Assembly: GCA_034359265.1 (NCBI GenBank)
Contig: CP136895.1
Location: 51,230,001-51,294,000 of the forward strand
Origin: Canna indica
Taxonomy: Eukaryota; Streptophyta; Magnoliopsida; Zingiberales; Cannaceae
Reading direction: 5' to 3'
DNA: 64,000 nt
Shown: piece after piece, positions 34,513 through 44,562 of the stretch
How positions within the stretch are numbered: the stretch's first letter is position 1
Layout of the letters: each line of letters starts with the position of its first letter
The notes under the pieces: model-generated
What the model saw: only the letters and a program-made list of their open reading frames with translations
Database searches by the model: none
What the model was told of the DNA's origin: nothing
Position numbers and translations under genes: made by a program

Positions 34513-35850
34513 GGAAGATTGGAGAGGGGTATTTATAACCCCTCCACGAAACGGCTTCTCAACGGGTGTTTTTTTGCCCGTTGGACGCCGACCGATCGCT
34601 TGACGGTCGATCGTCGGTCGATCGACCAATCAACCACTGGCATTCTGCGCTTTTGTTGCTCTGTTCGGTTGACCGGAGGGTCGACCGATTGCGTCGCGAT
34701 TTAGATCCTCTGCTGTTCGATCGACCGAAGTAGACATTGCCAGTTTTTGGCCTTGTTCGGTCGACCGACCGGTCGACCGAAGTAGCCACTGCCAATTTTT
34801 GGCATTGTTCGGTCGACCGAAGTGGCTACTACCATTTTTTGACTACATTCGGTCGATCGATCGGTCGACCGAACCTAGGCCGAACTTGATTTTTTTCAGC
34901 CTTCTTCTTGCGCGCTTCGTTTCTAGGTTCCGGCCTTCAACGTGCGTCAACTTGGAGAGTTTTCTATGTGCTCTTTAGACTCGTCCAAGACGTCTTTGGT
35001 GCACACATTGAACTTCGAGAGATTTCCATGACGAACCCGAACGCGACGATCAATGTCCTTCCGATTTTCTGATTTCTTCAATATTTTCCAATCGAGGACA
35101 TCAAGAACTAATCGATATGGAACCTAGAAATATTTCTTCATGAAACATTAGTTCCATGTTTGTTATCATCAAAATCGAGATTAAGACCAAAGTAGAAAAC
35201 CTTAGGCCAACAAAAACCACACGGATTCATGACATTACAGGTGTAAGGGATAGGTGTCGGGTTTGGAGTGTTGAGACGCTTCATAATGAGGACACCCCTA
35301 GGACACCGTAGGAGAATCTTGACTTAGGTCTTGATGCGTCATATCCTTGGGAATGGCAGAGCAGCTCAATTAGGAGCCGGGTTATGGGCTATGCTTGGAT
35401 AGTTGGACGCCAAATTCCCAACCTGTAGGATAAGTTCGGAGGGCCTTTCCCGATTATCCTAGTATGTGCAGTTGCCTTCGGCATGGTAGGGCTTCAGCCT
35501 GATGCACTTCTCTAGTATGTGCGGTTGCCTTTGGCATGGTAGGGCTTTGGCTCGATGCACCTCTTTTTTATTGGTGATGTTGCCTTCGGGCATGGTAGGG
35601 CTTCGGCCCGATGCGCCTCCTTTTGTTGGTGATGTTGCCTTCGGGTATGGTAGGGCTTCGGCCTAATGCACCTCTTTGGAGAGTTAGATGTCGTGGGCAT
35701 GGGTGGCCTGTTAGCCTGGTAGCTAGTCACACCTTTGTGACATTGCCTTTTTAGAGATAGAATTTATTTATGTTATCTCTGTGTTTATTTGTGAGGGTGG
35801 GTAAAACCGCTCGCTGAGTTCTTTGAACTCGCCAATTTCTATTTTGCAGA
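34513..35850 (+). repeat. Duplicated block: copia LTR end plus gypsy LTR part
   Basis: 34513-35212 (copia LTR, minus sense) and 35213-35850 (gypsy LTR, plus sense) repeat 29131-29832 and 29833-about 30535 in the same order, with the same junction 'cttaggccaacaaaaacca'. The TATA box is at 34530-34537 and the palindrome cluster at 34585-34880. The shared junction means the nested structure was copied as one piece. Its right side is cut by the gag-like pseudogene at about 35850. Confidence 0.85.
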
Positions 35851-37193
35851 GCCGCCTCAAGCACAGCAACATCACCCTTTGTCAGGAGCACAACAGTTCT
35901 AGAGCTTGGACCCTCACCAGCACCCCTAACCCTCTTCTGCTGTCTCAAAGGTGATCTTGGGGGAGTTGAGGAGTCTGAAAGTAAAAACCGCTTGACTGCC
36001 TTAGGAGCCGGAGATATTGAAGACCTCGGAACCCGAGACCCTATGATCTTCATAGACTTCAATAAACTATCCGCCAAGGGAGTCTTCTCCTTACTGCTCG
36101 GGTCACCCCTCTTTATCTCAGCCAGCTGTGTGCGAACGCCTAGAGCCTTCAACTGCGAAGACATCTTTCTTGTGCAAACCAAAAAAACAAGTGAATATAT
36201 TCTGAGTGAAGGAAGCAACGAGTACCCCGTACTACAAACCCACTTATGTACTCCAACATCGAAGACTCATCACAACTCCGCTCAAGTATCTCCTTTGGAG
36301 CGAGAGGGACTCAAGGATAATTTTGCTTCAAAAAAACAACCATGTCCTTGTCCTTAGGGGGAATACCTTCGTCATCAAAATGCTAGATCGAACGAGGCTC
36401 TGGTCTCCACGATAAAGGGTGTTGGCTTAAGGTTTTCAACCTTGGTCTTAATCTCGGTTTTGATGATAACAAACATGGAACTAATGTTTCAATGAGATAT
36501 ATTTTAGGTTTCATATCTGTTAGCGCACGATGTCCCCGATCGGAAAAATCAGAGAAATCGGCAAGGACGCTCGTTGGAGCTTGGGAATCTTCGAGAAGGG
36601 GAGTTTAGATTTAGGGTGTCTAGTTTATATTGTAAATTCTCTTTATGATGCATAAGAACCCAAAAACCTAACCCAAACCCCAAAACATGAAAACTCGAAC
36701 CCGCCCTGAAAATCACTAAGCCTAGGGAGCTCCTTGGAGGGCTATATGCCTAGATAGTTTCTTGACATAAAAAATGACGATAATTGTTCCTTGGGTCAAA
36801 CTTAGATAACGAGGTATTTTAAAAAAAAAATTGGAAGCCTTTAGCCTAACCATATTTGACCCAAAAGATTAGAAAATTTCTGTTTTCTAAAATTTTGTAC
36901 TAGACCCCAAAAACTAGATTTTGATTCTTAAGGATTTTGATTTTTTAGATATTTTTATTGAATCCAAATGGGGGGTAATCCTTATATAACATTTATGTTT
37001 TAAAGTTATTAACTTATAGTTATGAAATATTATATAAGTAGACTTAGTAAAGACAGAACCCAAAAATGAGAAAACAAGCAAAAACTCAGCCAAATCAGTA
37101 GACTTAAAGTTAATAAATATTATATAAGTAGACTTAGTGAAGACGGAACCAAAAAATGAACATACAAAACCAAACTGCCTAGTCCAGTCCAGG

Positions 37194-37500
37194 TTCGGTC
37201 GATCGAATACAACCAAAAACTGGCAGTAGGTAATTCGGTCGATCGGTCAGTCGATCGAAGTTTGCCAGAAAGCGACAGTAGGTGCTTCGGTCGACCGGAT
37301 TGAGGATCGCAGAATCGTGACTCTGGCATAACAGCTTCGGTCGACCAATCGGTCGACCAATTGGGGATTGATGAGCCCATGACTCATTCGGTCGACCGAC
37401 AGGTCGACCGAATAGTGCGATTAAATCACAGAAAGCCACGATCGCTCGGGCGATCGATCCATCGGTCGATCGATGATCGACCGGCATGCGACCGAACGGC
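37194..37500. repeat. CGGTCGACCG palindrome cluster upstream of the TATA box
   Basis: Repeated TCGGTCGACCG/TCGGTCGATCGA-type palindromes ending about 50 bp before TATAAATA at 37550. This is the sense-strand view of the cluster seen in the other LTR copies. Confidence 0.75.
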
Positions 37501-37549
37501 GATAACGACTAGTTTTTTACCCGTTAAACCGCTCGTTCAGCTGAGGGGT

Positions 37550-37557
37550 TATAAATA
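37550..37557 (+). promoter_or_regulatory. TATA box of the copia solo LTR
   Basis: TATAAATA in 'aggggttataaataccc', conserved at the same place in most copies. Confidence 0.6.
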
Positions 37558-39099
37558 CCCCTCACCTAACTTCTTTAAAGCTTCTTAGAGATATTATTGA
37601 GCATTTTAAGAAGTGATTTAAGCCTTCAAAGAGATCGATTGCAGCGCGCTCTGTTCTTCCGTCAACGTGCTTCTTCAAGCGCCCACTGCTCCTCAACTCT
37701 GCTACGACTCAAGCTCATTTACTGGCAAGTTGATGGCTTGAAGGCTTGGAAAAAGAGCATTGGTTCCTCTCTCAAATTCCTAGCTCTTTTTCATTGTATT
37801 TGAAGTTATTTTAAAAACTTGTTTTCACCTGTAATAGCTTGCTATGTGTGCTAGAGAAACACTTACGGTTAGACTTTGTATATTTATGTTTTGCCTAGGT
37901 GAATAGGTATGAGAAGTTCTCAAAGATGTGAGAATTGTGTCCTCAATTGTATTCAAAGGGAAGCACAAGTTCTATAAAGTAGTTGGTTAGAAATCCTTGG
38001 TGTGGAGACAAGGTAGTGCAGTAGGCAGTTGGCCGAACCACTATAAATACGTGTTAGCATTGTCAGTTGTTTGTGCTTATTGCTTTATATTTATTTCTTC
38101 CGCTTGCTATAAATATTGTGCTTAGCCTAACTAATCAAGAAATGATTAAAATTGGATTTAGGCTAATAAATTAGTTAACACACTATTCACCCCCCCCCTC
38201 TCTAGTGTGCCATTTCACCCAACAAAGGGAACCTCTCCATGTAGTAAGGCTCCTCCAAGAAGAACGACCAAATACCCTCTTGTGAATTAACCATAAAAAA
38301 TGGGTCTTGAAGTTCTTGTACGAACTCTTGTACAAACTGAAGAGCTTTCTCCTGGGAATATCACTGAAGGACACCCATAATCCCTTTTGCGCCCCCTTTG
38401 CTTGGAAGATAGAAAAGATCACAAAAAGGCTCGGCTTAATCCCAAGACACTCCATCACAATTTCCAAACAACGAATGAATGCTCAACTATTCGGGTGCAA
38501 TTGGGTGGGAGTGACATTCGCCAATTTCAGAATGTTGTGTTCAAAATCCATAAAAGGAAGACGCACCCCCAACTCATCAAAAAGAGTCTCGTACACGAAG
38601 ACGAACTCCGAATCAGTCTGATGGTACACTCGGTCCGATGACGAACACGAAAAGGCATTCATAGTCCTCCTTAGCACCCTCACGGGCAATGGACACCTTC
38701 TCCTGAAAGGATAAAATGTTGTTCAGGTCAGCCATGACTGAACCAAGCAACTTTATCTCTTCTTGAACCCAAGAATAGGAACCTGAGTCCTCCCTCGGTG
38801 ACCGAAACTCTAACTTTACGATAACGCCTCTCCTCGCCATCGGCCCAACAAGGATCACAAAAATCCTAAAATTTGTCAGTAAACCTACTAACCTAGGGTT
38901 GGACCTACAAGAGCTGAAGCAAGGCATCAGAAAACTCACCGGAGAAGAAAAGAGGATGACGGCGGTTGAACAAACAATCAACAAAGTTATAGCCGAAGAA
39001 GACCTCCACAGCACCGAGCACTGGAAGCGCGAGAAAAAGTTCGAAAATGGAAAGGAGGAAATTGTCTTATAGGCACACAAGCGATAAGCCCCTCGATTA

Positions 39100-39364
39100 A
39101 CATACATGAGCGGTTGGCGATGAGCAAAATGGTAATTTGGCTTGAAAACCGCACTCGGTCGGTGGGTGCGATGTCATCTAATACAAATGCTTGCCACAAG
39201 GTCGTCGTCGTTAACATGACACATCAGCATTCTCTGTTAATATTAACGAGGTATGCCAAACATGATAACAAATCCTAAGTTCGTGTATTGACATGCTAAC
39301 AGAAATAGTTCGTGCTAAACATTGGAAAATGGTCAAAGTCGTGATTTTCTTTTGCTATTTACTC
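39100..39364. mobile_element. Mutator-type terminal repeat, right end
   Basis: Shares 'cttgaaaaccgcactcggtcggtgggtg', 'tgacacatcagcattctctgttaa', 'atagttcgtgc' and terminal GCTATTTACTC with the right end of the 712-bp MITE at 62683. The next 9 bp are TTTATAGGT. No left partner was found in the window. Confidence 0.7.
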
Positions 39365-39890
39365 TTTATAGGTCAACTTTTTAAAAATTGAGTTATTTAA
39401 AAAATTAGGTTTTGTATCATTAAATATAAATTGGTTTAATTAATTTATCAATTTAAGAAAATAGTTTTGGTCTAAAATGGTGATTTTTATTAGATATAGT
39501 TTGTTTTTTTTATAGATTGATCGATTTTATAAAAATATTTGTCATTACAAGTTTGACACTATATTTTGATATCAAAATTGTTCTTGCCTAAGTTAGAGTG
39601 ATGCGGTCCGATGCGTCTCCTGGTCAGGTGCAACTCCGGCAGGGGGTGGGGGGGACCTACATAAAGACACTTCGAAGCTCAAGTAAGAATAAGTTTCATG
39701 TGAGGTAATATAAATTGGAATCTAGATTTACCTAGGAGCATCGTGTTTGTATATAGTGCGGGGTGAGGAGTATTTGGCGATGATGCCACCTAGTATCTCG
39801 TAGGGATGTTGCTCAGAATGGGTCAAGGCTGATCACGAAGATGTCGGACTCGTGAATGACGAATCCCTCGTAATAAATGATGATGGAAGA
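39365..39890. other. Unassigned spacer
   Basis: No coding signal. An AT-rich half (39365-39600) is followed by a less AT-rich half (39600-39890) of unknown repeat origin. Confidence 0.4.
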
Positions 39891-41048
39891 TGTTGATCAA
39901 ATGTCCACACTATAAGGGGGGTTGAATAGTGTGTAGGTTAATTCTAAGTTCAATTCGCTTCTTTTCGATTTTAAGAAATTCAACAACCTAACTTGATTTT
40001 CTTAAAGTGGATGCAATTGATAGTAAGCTAAGCACAATTGAATAACAAGCAAACAATGAGAAAGTAATCCAAATAAGTGCAATGCATAGTGGTTCGGCCA
40101 ATCCCGACTACTCCACTGCCTTGGCTCCTCACCAAGGATTTCTAACCTTAAAACTTTATCGATATAATGTTTTCCTAAGAATACAATGAGGACTTATCTC
40201 TCAACTCTTAAGAAGGGCCTCAACACCTATTCTATAACACACCAAGGTGTTTACACGCACACCTTGCAAGCTACTTAACGATTCGATAAAAAACAATATG
40301 GAAACAAGTTTAAATGAACTAACATGTAAATCAAACTTGTAGAGCTCCTTTCACCAACCTTCAAGCCTTCCAACACCTCAAGATGATGAATAGAGTTGCG
40401 TTGAGAGGGTTGAAGAGAGAAAACCACCACTTGAGATTGAATAAGAGAGAGTTAGGACTTTAGGATCACTCTTTAATGCTCAATCAACTAGGAATTAACT
40501 CAATAGCAACTGTAGAGAGATAGGGAGGTGAGTTATGACTTATATTTATAAGCCATGAAGAAGAGGGTCTGTAATAGTTTGTTGTAGAAGATAGATTTTT
40601 ATCTGTTGCGTTCGCTGATCGTACCTCCAGTCGGTTATTCGATCGACCGAACATTCAATCGGTTGTCGACCAGAAGTTTTCTGTGGGTTTCTGCCAGAAC
40701 TCGATCGCTCGTCGATCGACCGACCCTTCGACCGGACCTTCGACCGATACACTGATATTAGTCTATTTTTGTTTACTCTTTTAATTGATTTCTATTTTCA
40801 GGTCTAGTCTTGGATTTTGACTTGGGAACTAGCTGAGATATGTTTGGTTGATGTCCTAGGGGCATATTACAATCATTTTTAATCCTAAACCTAGGTTTTG
40901 ACTTGATTGCCTTCAGAGTCGTTTCAACTTGATTTTTTGCAATTTTTCGAATGAACTTCGTAGGCGTATCATTCTATTAACCTAAACTCAAAACTCAACA
41001 AATGAGTTTTGAGTTCTAGTCTAGTCCGGGTTGAATCCTTGGGCCAAC
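39891..41048 (-). mobile_element. Diverged copia-type LTR
   Basis: Minus-sense homologue of the other copia LTRs: it starts 'tgttgatcaaatgtccacactataaggggg', has the 'atagtggttcggcc' block (40086), TATAAATA (40543-40550, minus) and a small palindrome cluster (40615-40750). The far end reads 'ttgggccaacg'. No target duplication is clear. It represents another subfamily. Confidence 0.7.
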
Positions 41049-41228
41049 GGATTTGTCCTTGTATGGCCGAGTGGAGCCCCCAGGCTAAGCCATCTGGCTT
41101 GACTTAATCAGTCTGATTCATGAATGTGGGTGCTTTTGGGCCTAATCCGACCGGACCCAAAGTATTATTCCAGTCCAGAAACTGATGATCTCGATACCAC
41201 AAAAACAATATTATATCATTTTCATTTT
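41049..41228. other. Repeat fragment also found around the Tekay element
   Basis: In reverse complement, about 41090-41180 resembles the sequence at 12140-12166 joined to 21430-21530 (ggaata...tttgggtccggtcggattaggccc). It therefore probably derives from a Tat-type LTR. Confidence 0.5.
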
Positions 41229-41563
41229 TGTAATATCCTAGATATTAATATTAGTTTCTATTTATTGTGTGTGTTTGTCAGCCTAGCGGGGTAGTTCGAG
41301 GTCGAGCCGAGTTGACTCATGATTCGGTGCGAGCTTGCGAGCTCGGGTAAGTAGGAATATGAATTATGCAATTTCTTTTTTTGGTTAGATAAATTTATCT
41401 AATTATTCTATTGTGTTTGCCTAAGTTATTAAATTATGTTGCATATTGATGTGCATATAAGTGATGCTTGAATTTAGCATGGAGTTAGTCAAATTAGCGG
41501 GTTGCGGATCCAGGTTGTTGTGGACGCGGATTAGGGTGTGGATAGGAGGCTTTTGGAGGGGAT

Positions 41564-41570
41564 TATAAAA
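41564..41570 (+). promoter_or_regulatory. TATA box of the gene-proximal gypsy LTR
   Basis: TATAAAA followed by a C-run, at the same LTR position as 12533. Confidence 0.5.
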
Positions 41571-43022
41571 TCCCCCCCCCCCCTCCCCTTGTAGCTTGCG
41601 GTCCCCCATCGGAGCCGCACAAGCTGAGTAGGAGAGAGGAGCCGCCCAAGCCGAGCCGCCCCTCTCCCCTTTCGCTTCTCTTGGAGTCGCCGAGTGGAGC
41701 CAAGCCGAGAGCCTAGCCGCCTTCCATCCCCTCTCATCCTCCCTCTCCCATGGAAGCCAAGCCGCCACCCTCTTTCCCCCTTTCTTGGAGCCGCCGGCTT
41801 GAGGTGGAGCCGCCACCCCCCCCCCCCCTTTTTCTTTGTCTAAAAGCCGAGTGCTTGAAGGTCAGATTCGGAGGCCACAGCTTAAAAGTCTTTCTCTATT
41901 TCTTCTTCCTAATCGGGTGAGTAGTTTTACCCCTCCTTTCTCGGGTTTCTCTTGTTTTCTTGAGCCGTTCTTGGAGGTTGAGAGTTCTTATTGAATCTTT
42001 CATCATTTCTTGAAGTTACTCATTATTTTCACGTGTTGTTTTCAAGGAGGAGGCCCGAAAACCCTGCCTATGGGGCTCGGGAGCCCTAGGATGACCCTAG
42101 GGGTGCTCGGCCAAGGTGGAGAAAAGGGTGCCCTCCAAGTGTTCGACAAAATGCCTAAGAGAAATAATTATTGTTTTATTTGAAATCTAGGCTTGGATTA
42201 ATCTTCTTAATTAAATTCCTTTGATGCCGATTCATGAGGTGTGTTTAGATATAAAATTTTCAGTTTATAAATCTATGTTTGCATGTGGAAAGGTTAATCT
42301 TGATGCCATGAATGAATTCTTGATTTAACGCATGAGTCTTGTTCCTATAATGATGTGAATGCATGTTAATTCTTGATTAAAAATTTAGGAAACTTATTTT
42401 GTATGATGGATTTAATGTTATGAATTGGCGATGACAGTAATTAAGGATTTATATTATGTAAATTTTGGATTTATTTCTATGACATGCTGAAAAATCAATC
42501 TTGCTGGAATTTCACGCTGAATTGTTAGATTCTGGGCTGATTTTGAATGCTATGTTGAGATGAGAATAATTTTCTGAACATAATCGTGTAACCTATCGTT
42601 TTGACCAGAAAATATAGTTGGGAAACATAGGACATACTCTGGAAACCATATTTGGGTTAGATACACCGGTTTCAGACATAACAGTAAGCTAAAACAAAAT
42701 CCTAATTTTGGTGATGGTAATTTTAATTGCATAATTAAAATTCACAAGGGGCAGCATAATATGTTGTGAACCAACAAATAAAGTTTATGCATGAAATAAA
42801 ATCTCACGGGTTTATGATGTTACAGGTCTAGGGGTTGGGATCGGGTATTGAGTGTTGTAACGTTCTCAATTAGGGCATCCCTGAGACACTGTAGGAGACA
42901 CTTGACTTAGGTCATGATTGTGTCATATCTTTATGAATGGCAGAGAGGCTCGGCTTAGGAGCCAGATTGCGGGCTTGGCCCGAAAGGTTGGATGGTTAAT
43001 TCTCAACCAATGTTTAAAGGAA

Positions 43023-43350
43023 TAAGCTCGGATGGGCGAATCCCGATTATTCCTACGTTATCTTTTTTTTGGAACAAGTTCAGATGGGCAAATCCCAATT
43101 ATTCTTGTGTGGCCTTGTGGAATAAGTTTAGATGGGCAAATCTTGATTATTCACGAGTTGCTTTTAAGGAATAAGTTCGGACGGGCAAATTCTGATTATT
43201 CCTGTGATATCTTAAAGGGGCAAGTTCGGACGGGCGAATCTCGATTGATCCCTCGCGTCTCGTGGAGCAAGTTTGGATTGGCAAATCTCGATTGCTCTCG
43301 AGTTCTATATTATAGGATAAGTTCGGATGGGTCAATTCCGATTATCCTCG
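43023..43350 (+). repeat. 48-bp minisatellite in the gene-proximal gypsy LTR
   Basis: About seven AAGTTCGGATGGGCAAATCC-like units, matching the array at 3480-3790. Open frames over it translate only the repeat. Confidence 0.8.
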
Positions 43351-44074
43351 TAACCCTTGAATGTGATTTATTGCCTTAGGGCATGGTAGGCTTAGGCCTG
43401 TTATACTTCACTGATAGAGTGATGGATGCCTTTGGGCATGGTAGGCTTAGACTTGTTATACTTCACTGATTTAGTGTTGGATGCCTTCAGGCATGTGGTG
43501 GCCAGATGGCCTGATAGCTAGTCACTCCCTTGTGACCTTTCCTGCTTGAGTTGGTGTTTTGCATTATGCTATATATCTGTGTTTGGTTTCTCGTGGGGGT
43601 TGGTAGAATGACTCACTGAGTTCTTTGAACTAACCCGTTGTCATTTTTGTTTTGTTTTGCAGAGCCTAACCGGTGAGGTGGGCTGGAGTATTTGGCGTGA
43701 CTGAAGAGGCAGAAGAAACACATTGATCTTATAGCAGTCCTAGTTAGGGGTCGTAGTCGAGTTTTTGGTAGATTGTCATGCACTTGTGTTTTGGTATTTT
43801 AGAGTTGTAGTCCCTTGGGGACATTCATGTCTTTATTTCAGATTTTCATTTGTAAACGAACAGTTGAATGTTGATTTATTATTTCTGCACTTTACTGTTT
43901 TATTAAAGTTACTTCTAATGAAATCTGATTTGGTTTTTCATTTAAAATAAAAATCGTTTCATTCTTTCCGCTATGTTTTGTTGTTATGAGTTGGCATGTG
44001 CATGGTTTAGGCTGCAGGGTATAGGCACGTATACCTTGGCCGGTCACGTGACCCTGAGTTGGGGCGTGACAATA

Positions 44075-44086
44075 TGGTATCAGAGC
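44075..44086 (+). other. Primer-binding site of the gene-proximal gypsy element
   Basis: TGGTATCAGAGC three bases after the LTR end; tRNA-iMet type. Confidence 0.9.
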
Positions 44087-44345
44087 ATGTGGTTCGGTCT
44101 GACTACGACCTAGGATTTGTTTATCGTATAGGGCATTGCTAGTGTGTCAGTATACGGTATAATTATGTTATGAGATCAATTGGCTAAGTCTGCACCTCAG
44201 CGCGACTTGTGGTTAAGTTTGCAAAAAAAATGTGTTAGGGTGAATTAAATTGCCTAATTATGATATTTTCTTTCTGGTAATTCCAGATTGATGGAGGCCT
44301 TTAATGCCGCATGGAGCGGCAGTAGCAGTAACTCCACACCGGGCT
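44087..44345 (+). pseudogene. Gypsy leader and first gag codons
   Basis: Leader sequence parallel to 14937-15133, then ATG at 44291 with EAFNAAWSGSSSNST. The similarity ends at about 44340 and the rest of the element is absent. From here to the gene start at 44563 lies the probable promoter and 5' UTR, without a clear TATA box. Confidence 0.75.
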
Positions 44346-44562
44346 TGCTTTGAACAAACGATCTGGTCCAAGCTCAGACCGGATTAGGCCCAAATCGATC
44401 GAGATTTAGCCGAGATTTAGTGGATCGAATCTCGCTCGTTAATATGCTGTGGCAATTCGGCGGTGGCTCGCGCTCGAAGTTGGGTCAGAACAGAAGTAAA
44501 AGCTCTCGCGAGATTAGGTTTTAGATCGGAGCTTCGCGTTGCTTCTCCCGGAAACGACGACT

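Larger units (their letters stand above)
36420..38224 (+). mobile_element. Copia solo LTR with perfect 5-bp TSD
   Basis: 1,805 bp from TGTTGG to CACCCAACA. The flanks are AAGGG (36415-36419) and AAGGG (38225-38229), identical, and the interrupted gag-like gene continues on both sides. Only one LTR and no primer site are present, so the internal part was removed by LTR-LTR recombination. A local duplication of about 90 bp ('attatataagtagacttagt' at about 37030 and 37118) is specific to this copy. Confidence 0.95.
35850..38840 (-). pseudogene. Plant retroelement gag-like gene (putative gypsy-type transposon domain), split by a solo LTR
   Basis: Minus strand. Probable start ATG at 38840 (MARRGVIVKLEF). 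38689-38483 encodes YETLFDELGVRLPFMDFEHN, followed after an in-frame TGA by AFIRCLEIVMECLGIKPSLF, LWVSFSDIPRRKLF and WRSLTTW. This matches the domain annotated as 'putative gypsy type transposon' in plants. A copia solo LTR (36420-38224) interrupts it; beyond it the frame resumes with FPLSWRPEPRSI, HFDDEGIPPKD and a serine/proline-rich tail (to about 35850). Stops and frame changes are present. A Mutator-type end lies close upstream (39364). Confidence 0.65.
41229..44071 (+). mobile_element. Gypsy (Tekay-type) 5' LTR, 2,843 bp
   Basis: TGTAATATCC start and GGGGCGTGACA end, with TATAAAA at 41564-41570, C-runs near 41571 and 41816, and a 48-bp minisatellite (about 43023-43350). A primer site and a gag start follow, so this is the left end of an element. 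It reads toward the HCNGP/SAP30BP-like gene and its internal region stops about 220 bp before that gene's ATG. Confidence 0.9.

Noticed and set aside
41421..41816. 131-codon minus-strand frame in the gypsy LTR
   Set aside because: GC-rich LTR leader; the frame is not kept in the other LTR copies.
1..44350. A new defence or biosynthetic gene system in the left 44 kb
   Set aside because: Nearly all assignable coding traces there belong to known transposable-element families and carry stops, deletions or frameshifts.
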